Assembly: GCA_900757415.1 (NCBI GenBank)
Contig: CAAENU010000184.1
Location: 1 to 29,031 of the forward strand
Direction: 5' to 3'
DNA: 29,031 bases
DNA from: an uncultured Oscillospiraceae bacterium
GTDB lineage: Bacteria; Bacillota; Clostridia; Oscillospirales; Oscillospiraceae
Shown here: in pieces, positions 23,138 to 29,031 of the stretch
Layout: the number at the start of each line of letters is the position of its first letter
How positions within the stretch are numbered: position 1 is the first letter of the stretch
Position numbers and translations under genes: made by a program
The notes under the pieces: generated by a model
Told to the model about the DNA's origin: nothing
What the model saw: the letters and a program-made list of their open reading frames with translations, nothing else
The model's database searches: none

Positions 23138-23202
23138 CAATAAAAACCTCCTGTCCGCGGCGGCAGCCTGCTGCGCCGCCGCAGTATTTTTCCGGTATGC
23201 CC

Positions 23203-23231
23203 TATTGTATGAAAACGGGTCTTGTCAGGTG
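23203..23231 (-). promoter_or_regulatory. Sigma-K-like promoter of the SpoIID-like operon
   Basis: Read on the minus strand, CACC (23231-23228) is separated by 16 bp from CATACAATA (23211-23203). This fits the published sigma-K pattern mACm-N16-CATAnnnTA; the CATACAAT core is also the sigma-E -10. No housekeeping promoter fits as well. A GC-rich hairpin (23157-23164 with 23175-23182) lies in the leader. Confidence 0.6.
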
Positions 23232-23239
23232 AAAATCCC

Positions 23240-23268
23240 TTGACAAACGGCGAAAAAGTGGGTACAAT
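23240..23268 (+). promoter_or_regulatory. Promoter of the leuS T-box transcript
   Basis: Consensus TTGACA (23240-23245) and TACAAT (23263-23268) are 17 bp apart; transcription should start near 23275. It is divergent from the sporulation-type promoter, the two -35 regions lying only about 10 bp apart. Confidence 0.9.
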
Positions 23269-23315
23269 GTGACCAATGTTCTGAAAATTGGGAAAATGGC
23301 AATGATGGGAAAAAA

Positions 23316-23545
23316 GCGGAGCTTCACTCACCTCAAGAGAGTCGGCGGCGGTGCAAGCCGGCGGGAGTGCTCTGTGATACTGGCCCCGGAGCTATCCGCC
23401 TGAACAGGGCGGAGCGGAGGCGCACCGTTATCGGCGCATCCCCCGAAAAAACGGGGGAACTGAGCGCCGTGCGGGCAACCGGCGGCGGAATCAGGGTGGT
23501 TTCACGTTTATGCGTCCCTGACTGCTTTTGGCAGTCGGGGTTTTT
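23316..23545 (+). promoter_or_regulatory. Leucine T-box riboswitch
   Basis: The leader of leuS has the T-box layout. Stem I closes with GCGGA (23316-23320) and TCCGC (23395-23399); CACTC (23325-23329) pairs with GAGTG (23365-23369), leaving a specifier loop that contains CTG at 23380-23382 and CTC at 23370-23372, both leucine codons. The T-box AGGGTGGTTTCACG is at 23493-23506; TGGT (23497-23500) can pair with the ACCA end of uncharged tRNA-Leu. TCAGGG (23491-23496) can pair with CCCTGA (23516-23521) to form an antiterminator that excludes the terminator. Uncharged tRNA-Leu should therefore raise leuS expression. The exact specifier is not settled. Confidence 0.93.
23516..23545 (+). terminator. 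T-box-controlled terminator
   Basis: A 10-bp stem with one G-T pair (23516-23525 with 23531-23540) and TTTTG loop is followed by TTTTTATTTT. Its 5' arm overlaps the antiterminator arm. Confidence 0.93.
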
Positions 23546-23597
23546 ATTTTGCGGAAAATATTGTTTATACTATTGATCATACAAAGGAGAAGCAGCC

Positions 23598-26024
23598 ATG
23601 AATTATGATTTTGCGGCCATTGAGAAAAAATGGCAGGCCAATTGGGAAAAAACCAAGCCTTATGCCGCCGTTACCGGTGACAAGCGCCCCAAGTTTTACG
23701 GCCTGATCGAGTTCCCCTATCCCTCCGGTCAGGGCCTGCATGTGGGCCATCCCCGTCCCTTTACCGCTATGGATATCGTCACCCGTAAAAAGCGGATGGA
23801 GGGATATAACGTGCTGTTCCCCATCGGCTTCGATGCTTTCGGTCTGCCCACGGAGAACTATGCCATCAAGAACCATATCCATCCCGCCGTTGTTACCAAA
23901 AATAACATCCAGAACTTCACCAACCAGCTGAAGATGCTGGGTTACGGCTTCGACTGGGATCGCTGCGTGGATACCACCGATCCCAACTATTACAAGTGGA
24001 CCCAGTGGATCTTTCTGCAGATGTTCAAGCACGGTCTGGCCTATAAGACCACCATGCCCGTGAACTGGTGCACCAGCTGCAAATGCGTGCTGGCCAACGA
24101 AGAGGTGGTCAACGGTGTGTGCGAGCGCTGCGGCAGCGAGGTCATCCGCAAGGAGAAGAGCCAGTGGATGCTGAAGATCACCGCCTATGCCCAGCGCTTG
24201 ATCGACGATCTGGATGACGTGGACTTTATCGAGCGCGTGAAGATCCAGCAGCGCAACTGGATCGGCCGTTCCACCGGCGCCGAGGTCACGTTCAAGACCA
24301 ATGTGGGCACCGACGTCACCGTGTACACCACCCGCGCCGATACCCTGTTCGGCACCACCTATATGGTCATCTCTCCCGAGCATCCGCTGCTGAAGGAGTG
24401 GCAGCCGCTCATCAAAAACTGGGACGAGGTGGCGGCCTATCAGGACGAGGCGGCGCATAAGTCCGATTTCGAGCGCGGCGAGCTGAATAAGGAAAAGACC
24501 GGCGTCCGGCTGGAGGGCATCGAGGTCATGAACCCCGTGACCCACAAGGCGCTGCCCATGTTCGTGTCCGACTATGTCCTCATGGGTTACGGTACCGGTA
24601 TCGTCATGGGCGTTCCCGGCCACGACCAGCGCGACTGGGAGTTTGCCAAGAAGTTCGGCCTGCCCATCGTCGAGGTGGTCAAGGGCGGCGATGTCACCAA
24701 GGAGGCCTTTGTGGCCAAGGATGACAGCGCCATCATGGTCAACTCCGGCTTCCTCAACGGCATGACCGTGAAGGAGGCCATCCCCGCCATGAAGAAGTAT
24801 GTGGTGGAGCAGGGGTTCGGCAAGGAAAAGGTCAACTACAAGCTGCGCGACTGGGTGTTCTCCCGCCAGCGCTATTGGGGTGAACCCATCCCGCTGGTAA
24901 ACTGCGAGAAGTGCGGTTGGGTGGCCCTGCCGGAGGAACAGCTGCCTCTGGTGCTGCCGCAGGTGGAGAGCTATGAACCCACCGACGACGGCGAAAGCCC
25001 CCTGAGCAAGATGACCGATTGGGTCAATACCACCTGCCCCTGCTGCGGCGGTCCCGCCAAGCGCGAAACCGATACCATGCCCCAGTGGGCCGGCTCCAGC
25101 TGGTACTTCCTGCGGTATATGGATCCCCACAACGACAAGGCGCTGGCCAGCAAGGAGGCGCTGGACTACTGGTCTCCCGTGGACTGGTACAACGGCGGTA
25201 TGGAGCACACCACGCTGCACCTGCTGTACTCCCGCTTCTGGCATAAATTCCTGTATGACATCGGCGTGGTGCCCACCAAGGAGCCTTACGCCAAGCGCAC
25301 CAGCCACGGCATGATCCTGGGCGAGGGCGGCGAGAAGATGTCCAAGTCCCGCGGCAACGTGGTCAATCCCAACGACATCGTGGCCCAGTACGGCGCGGAT
25401 ACCATGCGTCTGCACATCATGTTCATCGGCGACTTTGAAAAGGCCGTCAGCTGGTCCAACGAGGCTGTCAAGGGATCCAAGCGCTTCCTGGATCGCTGCT
25501 TCAACCTGCAGGATATTGCCACGGCCGAGGAGACCGTCTCCGCCAAGAACGAGTCCATTGTCCACAAGACCATTAAAAAGGTAACGCAGGATATTGACGA
25601 GCTGAAGATGAATACCGCCATCGCCGCCATGATGACCATGGTTAACGAGTTCTATGCCAATGGCTGCTCCAAGGGCGATGTGGAGATGCTGTGCCTGCTG
25701 CTCAGTCCTTTTGCGCCCCATATGGTGGAGGAAATGTGGGAGAATATGGGTTTTGCCGCCAAGTATGGCAAGATGGCCATGCAGATGGATTGGCCCGCCC
25801 ATGATGAAGCCAAGACGGTGGATTCCCATGTGGAGATGGCCGTTCAGGTCAACGGCAAGCTCAAGGGTACCGTTACCGTTCCCATGAACAGCGATGAAGC
25901 CACCGTGCGCGAGGCGGTCAACGGCCTTGAAAAGGTTCGCAAGGCCACCGAGGGCATGAGCGTTGTCAAGACTATTCTGATCAAGAACAAGCTCATCAAC
26001 CTTATCGTCAAGCCTGCGAAATAA
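23598..26024 (+). CDS. leuS: Leucyl-tRNA synthetase
   Basis: The 808-residue class I enzyme attaches leucine to tRNA-Leu. The start follows AAAGGAG. The signature HVGH is at 48-51 and KMSKS at 580-584. Zn-ribbon-like cysteine pairs appear (CTSCKCVLANEEVVNGVCERC near 155-175; CEKC/CPCC near 435-480). The CP1 editing domain lies at about 225-410 with the T-rich YTTRADTLFGTT and the GVPGHDQRDWEFA motif, needed for hydrolysing mischarged tRNA. The catalytic core includes MPQWAGSSWYFLRYMDP, and the C-terminal anticodon-binding and LeuS-specific domains end the protein. Length is normal for bacteria. Expression is set by the upstream leucine T-box. Confidence 0.99.
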   Translation: MNYDFAAIEKKWQANWEKTKPYAAVTGDKRPKFYGLIEFPYPSGQGLHVGHPRPFTAMDIVTRKKRMEGYNVLFPIGFDAFGLPTENYAIKNHIHPAVVTKNNIQNFTNQLKMLGYGFDWDRCVDTTDPNYYKWTQWIFLQMFKHGLAYKTTMPVNWCTSCKCVLANEEVVNGVCERCGSEVIRKEKSQWMLKITAYAQRLIDDLDDVDFIERVKIQQRNWIGRSTGAEVTFKTNVGTDVTVYTTRADTLFGTTYMVISPEHPLLKEWQPLIKNWDEVAAYQDEAAHKSDFERGELNKEKTGVRLEGIEVMNPVTHKALPMFVSDYVLMGYGTGIVMGVPGHDQRDWEFAKKFGLPIVEVVKGGDVTKEAFVAKDDSAIMVNSGFLNGMTVKEAIPAMKKYVVEQGFGKEKVNYKLRDWVFSRQRYWGEPIPLVNCEKCGWVALPEEQLPLVLPQVESYEPTDDGESPLSKMTDWVNTTCPCCGGPAKRETDTMPQWAGSSWYFLRYMDPHNDKALASKEALDYWSPVDWYNGGMEHTTLHLLYSRFWHKFLYDIGVVPTKEPYAKRTSHGMILGEGGEKMSKSRGNVVNPNDIVAQYGADTMRLHIMFIGDFEKAVSWSNEAVKGSKRFLDRCFNLQDIATAEETVSAKNESIVHKTIKKVTQDIDELKMNTAIAAMMTMVNEFYANGCSKGDVEMLCLLLSPFAPHMVEEMWENMGFAAKYGKMAMQMDWPAHDEAKTVDSHVEMAVQVNGKLKGTVTVPMNSDEATVREAVNGLEKVRKATEGMSVVKTILIKNKLINLIVKPAK

Positions 26025-26064
26025 TTTCTCAAAAGGCGCATATAGGGAAATTGTGAAAAATAAC

Positions 26065-26093
26065 TTGACAAGATATCCCCATATCGGTATAAT
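26065..26093 (+). promoter_or_regulatory. Perfect-consensus promoter of rpsU
   Basis: TTGACA (26065-26070) and TATAAT (26088-26093) are 17 bp apart, matching both hexamers exactly. The leader of about 75 nt contains a small hairpin (AGTCAT 26105-26110 with ATGACT 26117-26122) and a GGAGGGAGG ribosome site. No terminator for leuS is visible before it, so leuS read-through is possible. Confidence 0.95.
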
Positions 26094-26174
26094 ATTATTT
26101 GTTAAGTCATGTCTGAATGACTCTTAAAGAGCACTCAGGATCGAGCCGGGTGCATCGGAGGGAGGGAAAAATAG

Positions 26175-26360
26175 ATGTCCGAAATTCATGTCAAGGAAGG
26201 CGAATCTCTGGATAGCGCCCTGAAGCGCTTCAAGAGAAGCTGCGCTAAGGCCGGTATCGTTGCCGAGGTGCGTCGCAGAGAGTGCTATGAAAGTCCCAGC
26301 GTCAAGCGCCGCAAGAAGTCCGAGGCTGCCCGCAAGAACCGCAACAAGCGTTACTATTAA
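26175..26360 (+). CDS. rpsU: 30S ribosomal protein bS21
   Basis: The 61-residue, strongly basic protein matches bS21 along its length: VKEGESLDSALKRFKRSCAKAGI, then EVRRRECYESPSVKRRKKSEAARK and a basic tail. It sits near the anti-Shine-Dalgarno end of 16S rRNA and takes part in initiation. The start has GGAGGGAGG just upstream. It has its own strong promoter and terminator, so it is monocistronic here. Confidence 0.98.
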   Translation: MSEIHVKEGESLDSALKRFKRSCAKAGIVAEVRRRECYESPSVKRRKKSEAARKNRNKRYY

Positions 26361-26365
26361 TGAAG

Positions 26366-26398
26366 AAATCACCACCCCTTTCGGGTGGTGATTTTTTT
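26366..26398 (+). terminator. Terminator of rpsU
   Basis: A 10-bp stem (26368-26377 with 26383-26392, extendable by A-T pairs) with a CTTTC loop ends in a run of seven Ts. On the opposite strand the A-run also gives some T-rich sequence, so it may help end the convergent GH18-like transcript. Confidence 0.95.
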
Positions 26399-26426
26399 GC
26401 TTTTCTCTCCCGTGTCCTGCGCTGCT

Positions 26427-27167
26427 TCACGCTTGCCCCAGCAGTTCCCCGGCGATGTCCGCCACCTCCGGCAGCATGAAGAAGCCTTCCCGGATCCCCC
26501 GGTTCTCCGCGGCTGCCGCTTTGGCGCGCAGGGTCTGCGCATCGTCAAACAGCACGTAGTGGTTTTCGCTTCCGCGCCGGTAGGTGAAATACCGGGCGCA
26601 TAGCTCCTGGGAGAAATATACCGCTTTCCCCTCACGCAGCTTCCGCAGCTCCGATGCCGTCAGCGCCCGGCGGATGTTGGCGGAGTGGGGCAGCGTAAAA
26701 TCCAGCCGCAGCCGCTCCAGATCCAGTGCGATCCGTGCCGCGCCATAGCGCCGCACCGCCTCGTCCAGACAGGCATTCAGGGTTCCGCCTGATACCGCCG
26801 TGTTGACCAGTACGGTGGATCGGGCCGCATAGGCGGCGTACGGTTCCGGGACAAACATCCGTCGCCGGTATTGGGCGCACAGCTGGCCAATCCGGGCGGT
26901 CAGCGCGCCGCGATCCGGTCCGCGTCGCCGCCAGTCCAGCACAATGCCGTCATACTCCCGCGTGAGACACTCCCGCAGGATATCCCGGGCCAGTGTCTCC
27001 GCATCGACGCATTCGCTGCTGTCCTCCACCAGCATCAGTCCGCCTTTTATCGCCGCCGTACCGATAGCCGACAGCAGCCGCGGCCCCAGCCGATAGGCTG
27101 CCCGTACCGGGCGGAATCTGCCCCGGGGCAGCGTCTCGCCCATTCCTGCCGCTACATAGAACTGCAT
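26427..27167 (-). CDS. GH18-like barrel protein with degenerate active site
   Basis: The 246-residue protein has a GH18-type pattern like spore-germination proteins of the YaaH/SleL group. The key strand, normally DGxDxDxE, reads DGIVLDWR (73-80): the first and last catalytic-motif positions are kept as Asp73 and Asp78, but the middle Asp is Val76 and the proton-donor Glu is Arg80. Further GH18-like strands are RMFVPEPYAAYA, STVLVNTAVSGG and the C-terminal HYVLFDDAQTLRAKAAAAENRGI-like segment ending FFMLP. No signal peptide or LysM domain is seen. It is therefore probably a non-hydrolytic relative that binds a glycan, perhaps in the spore. Its minus-strand gene is behind a sigma-E-like promoter. 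The fold call comes from pattern only. Confidence 0.6.
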   Translation of the reverse strand: MQFYVAAGMGETLPRGRFRPVRAAYRLGPRLLSAIGTAAIKGGLMLVEDSSECVDAETLARDILRECLTREYDGIVLDWRRRGPDRGALTARIGQLCAQYRRRMFVPEPYAAYAARSTVLVNTAVSGGTLNACLDEAVRRYGAARIALDLERLRLDFTLPHSANIRRALTASELRKLREGKAVYFSQELCARYFTYRRGSENHYVLFDDAQTLRAKAAAAENRGIREGFFMLPEVADIAGELLGQA

Positions 27168-27179
27168 GCCTCATCCCCC

Positions 27180-27208
27180 TTGTATTTCCGGCTGCAAAAT
27201 GGTATACT
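27180..27208 (+). promoter_or_regulatory. Promoter of yqeG-M24 peptidase operon
   Basis: TTGTAT (27180-27185) and TATACT (27203-27208) have a 17-bp spacer. The start of transcription should lie near 27215, giving a short leader with a GGGGGAGGGGAG ribosome site. Confidence 0.75.
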
Positions 27209-27216
27209 ACACAAAA

Positions 27217-27243
27217 ATTGTATGAAAGGGGGAGGGGAGATAT
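27217..27243 (-). promoter_or_regulatory. Sigma-E-like promoter of the GH18-like gene
   Basis: Read on the minus strand, ATA (27243-27241) and CATACAAT (27224-27217) are 16 bp apart, as in the sigma-E pattern ATA-N16-CATACAnT. The -35 lies in the first codon region of yqeG and the promoter faces away from it. The leader to the GH18-like ATG is about 45 nt. Confidence 0.6.
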
Positions 27244-27751
27244 GCGTGTTTCCCTGCGTCCGGACCGTCTGCTGCGCGATTACCGGGGCGTAACGCCCCA
27301 ACTGCTGCGCGAAAAGGGGATCCGGCTGCTGCTGTGCGATCTTGACTATACGCTGGCGCCCAAATCTGTTAAAGTGCCGAATGACGGCGTAAAGCTGTGG
27401 ATCGACACGCTGAAGGCGGCAGGGATCACGGTGATGATCCTCTCCAATAACCGCAGCGGCAAGCGGGTAAATGATTTTTGCCGCGCATTGGGTATTGATT
27501 ATGAGGGCCACGCCCAAAAGCCGCTGCCCAGGGGATTGCGCCGCGCCATGTCCAGAGCTGGCGTAACGCCGGCGGAAACCGCCATGCTGGGTGACAAGCT
27601 GCTGACGGATGTGCTGGCGGCCAATCTTTCCGGCGTCACCGCGTTGATGGTGGAGCCGGTGGGCGGTGCGGCGACGCTCTGGCAGAAGGTGCTGCACGCG
27701 CTGCAAGCGCCGTTTAAGGCCATGGCCCGGGAAAAGGAGGAGCTTTCATGA
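27242..27751 (+). CDS. yqeG: YqeG-family HAD phosphatase (class IIIA)
   Basis: I take the ATG at 27242, with a GGGGAG ribosome site, giving 169 residues; a TTG 24 bp earlier adds a tail without homologous pattern. HAD motif I is DLDYT with the two catalytic Asp at 33 and 35, motif II is LSNN, motif III Lys lies in AQKPLPRGL, and motif IV is GDKLLTD. The protein is a small phosphatase of unknown natural substrate; mitochondrial relatives such as PTPMT/Gep4 act on phosphatidylglycerol phosphate, so the same reaction is possible here. In Bacillus yqeG is near nadD-yqeK-rsfS, but here it lies 6 kb away with a peptidase. Its stop overlaps the next start (ATGA). Confidence 0.92.
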   Translation: MRVSLRPDRLLRDYRGVTPQLLREKGIRLLLCDLDYTLAPKSVKVPNDGVKLWIDTLKAAGITVMILSNNRSGKRVNDFCRALGIDYEGHAQKPLPRGLRRAMSRAGVTPAETAMLGDKLLTDVLAANLSGVTALMVEPVGGAATLWQKVLHALQAPFKAMAREKEELS

Positions 27752-28809
27752 ACCATCTGGAACGGATCGCCGCCCATCTGGGCGAGCTGGATGCCGTGCT
27801 GCTGACCGGCGCGTCCAACTGCTGCTATGCCACCGGTTTTATGGGCGAAGGGGCGGCGCTGGTGTCCCGCCGCGGCAGCGTTTATATTACCGACAGCCGC
27901 TATACCGAGGCGGCGGAAAAGGTCATCGGCGGCGCGGCCTCCGTGTGGGAGGTCAGCCGCGAAACACCTTTTTCTACGCTGATCAACCGTGCCTTGTCGG
28001 ACTTCGGCGCGGAAAAGGTGGGCTTTGAGGATGCCGCCATGACCGTGGCGGAGCATACCGCATATAGCCAGAAGCTGCACTGCACGCTGCTGCCGGCCTC
28101 TGCGCTGCTGTCGGAGCTGCGGGGCAGCAAGGACGAAGAGGAGCTTGCGTGCATGGTCTCCGCCCAGCGCATTGCCGAGGGCGCGCTGACGCAGCTCCTC
28201 GCGGAGATCCGCCCCAGCATGACGGAAAAGGCCATCGCCGCCCGGCTGGACTATCTGATGGTCTCCTCCGGCGCGGAAAAGACCTCCTTTGACACCATCG
28301 TGGCCTCCGGCCCCAACGGCTCCATGCCCCATGCCGTGCCCGGCATGCGTCAGGTGCAGCGGGGCGATTTCATTACCATGGACTTCGGCTGCATCTATCG
28401 CGGCTATTGCAGCGACATGACCCGTACCGTGGCCTTGGGTCAGCCCTCCGACGAGATGCGCCGGGTCTACGATACTGTGCTGGAGGCCCAGCTGGCGGGC
28501 ATTGCCGCTGCCCGCGCAGGCGTCACCGGCGCGGCCATCGACGGCGCGGCCCGCCGGGTCATTGAGAATGCGGGGTATGGCCCCTATTTCGGCCACGGCT
28601 TCGGCCACAGTCTGGGCATCGACATTCACGAGCCGCCCAATGCCGCGCCCTCCAACCTCAACCCCATGCCGGAGGGGGCCGTGATCAGCGCGGAGCCGGG
28701 CATCTATCTTCCCGGCCGCTTCGGCGTCCGTATCGAGGATGTGCTGGTGCTGCGCTCCGGCGGCGCGGAGGTGATCACCCGTGCGCCGAAGGAACTGCTG
28801 GTGCTGTAA
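27748..28809 (+). CDS. Xaa-Pro aminopeptidase-like M24 metallopeptidase
   Basis: The 353-residue cytoplasmic enzyme has the creatinase-like N-terminal domain (1-125: LTGASNCCYATGF, ITDSRYTEAAEK) and the pita-bread catalytic domain. The five metal ligands are all present: Asp212 (MDFG), Asp223 (SDMTRT), His287 (GHGFGH), Glu316 (AEPG) and Glu330 (RIED). Such enzymes remove an N-terminal residue before proline using two Mn or Co ions. The length and N-domain fit the YqhT/PepQ-type group. It is translationally coupled with yqeG, and efp follows, a common order in Firmicutes (M24 peptidase-efp). Confidence 0.94.
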   Translation: MNHLERIAAHLGELDAVLLTGASNCCYATGFMGEGAALVSRRGSVYITDSRYTEAAEKVIGGAASVWEVSRETPFSTLINRALSDFGAEKVGFEDAAMTVAEHTAYSQKLHCTLLPASALLSELRGSKDEEELACMVSAQRIAEGALTQLLAEIRPSMTEKAIAARLDYLMVSSGAEKTSFDTIVASGPNGSMPHAVPGMRQVQRGDFITMDFGCIYRGYCSDMTRTVALGQPSDEMRRVYDTVLEAQLAGIAAARAGVTGAAIDGAARRVIENAGYGPYFGHGFGHSLGIDIHEPPNAAPSNLNPMPEGAVISAEPGIYLPGRFGVRIEDVLVLRSGGAEVITRAPKELLVL

Positions 28810-28851
28810 GGAAATAATTTTTCTTTTTTGGCAAAAAATATGGCAAAGCCC

Positions 28852-28880
28852 TTGCCAAATAAGGGCGTATCATGTAAAAT
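28852..28880 (+). promoter_or_regulatory. Promoter of efp
   Basis: TTGCCA (28852-28857) and TAAAAT (28875-28880) are separated by 17 bp. Predicted start of transcription is near 28887. Confidence 0.75.
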
Positions 28881-28903
28881 AGGTAACCGGAATTATTTTA
28901 TAA

Positions 28904-28925
28904 GAGGGAATGGCGATATTCCCTC
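28904..28925 (+). promoter_or_regulatory. 5'-leader hairpin of efp
   Basis: GAGGGAAT (28904-28911) pairs exactly with ATTCCCTC (28918-28925) around a GGCGAT loop. The stem ends 9 nt before the GGGAGG ribosome site (28935-28940), so it may protect or control the messenger; no known class is recognised. Confidence 0.5.
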
Positions 28926-28949
28926 ATACACAATGGGAGGAATATCAAT

Positions 28950-29031
28950 ATGGCAACTATTACCGCCGGTGATTTCAGAAACGGCAAGACCTTTGAGATG
29001 GACGGCAAGGTCATGCAGGTCGTGGAGTTCC
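28950..29031 (+). CDS. efp: Elongation factor P, N-terminal part (cut by window end)
   Basis: Twenty-seven codons are visible and read ATITAGDFRNGKTFEMDGK, the beginning of the KOW-like N-domain of EF-P. GGGAGG lies 9 nt before the ATG. EF-P eases stalled synthesis of consecutive prolines by binding between P and E sites. The modified loop residue lies outside the window. Confidence 0.93.
   Translation, partial: MATITAGDFRNGKTFEMDGKVMQVVEF

Noticed and set aside
23367..23576. 69-codon open frame before leuS
   Set aside because: It lies within the T-box RNA, including terminator and antiterminator, and has no ribosome site.
23577..25829. 750-codon minus-strand open frame under leuS
   Set aside because: It mirrors codon bias of leuS; its His/Gly/Leu-rich product has no domain and no ribosome site.

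Overview
The window looks like a chromosomal segment of a moderately GC-rich, Gram-positive, endospore-forming member of the Clostridia, most likely Oscillospiraceae/Ruminococcaceae. This rests on gene content (T-box leuS, tepA, YqeK, RsfS, SpoIID-like and GH18-like spore proteins), lipoprotein signals and strong AGGAGG ribosome sites. The lineage is inferred; no rRNA gene is present.

Layout. (1) 1-5192, plus strand: the end of a cell-surface repeat protein, a DUF4430 lipoprotein, and an ECF-type vitamin transporter made of an EcfT protein and one 881-residue protein carrying two ATPase domains and the substrate-binding S component. The set resembles predicted cobalamin-type uptake systems. 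A consensus promoter and a leader of about 200 nt precede the transporter. (2) 5236-10591, minus strand: a TetR regulator, then a DUF308 membrane protein, an MMPL exporter and a secreted xxxLxxG heptad-repeat protein, with a palindrome over the probable promoter of the last three. (3) 10703-12040, minus: a lone sugar-type solute-binding lipoprotein. (4) 12214-12915: a ClpP-like TepA peptidase. (5) 13055-21039, plus: a long housekeeping run of smc, ftsY, rph, a small PQ-loop-like membrane protein, rdgB, yhbY, a nadD-yqeK fusion and rsfS, mostly with overlapping or near-touching ends. (6) 21040-21393: non-coding, holding a near-identical 62-bp copy of the rsfS 3' end, a multi-hairpin element and a bidirectional terminator. 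(7) 21394-23137, minus: a SpoIID-like protein with three peptidoglycan-binding repeats and a small beta-sandwich protein, behind a sigma-K-like promoter. (8) 23240-26360, plus: T-box-controlled leuS, then rpsU. (9) 26427-27167, minus: a GH18-like protein with a degenerate active site behind a sigma-E-like promoter. (10) 27242-29031, plus: yqeG, an M24 aminopeptidase and the start of efp.

The core genes serve chromosome organisation, protein targeting, RNA processing, nucleotide and NAD metabolism, ribosome silencing and translation. The accessory genes serve vitamin uptake, envelope export and, probably, the spore. I see no phage, CRISPR array, transposase or clearly new defence system. The least explained items are the rsfS duplication with its hairpin element, the two sporulation-type promoters, the degenerate GH18 protein and the unassigned leader of the ECF operon.
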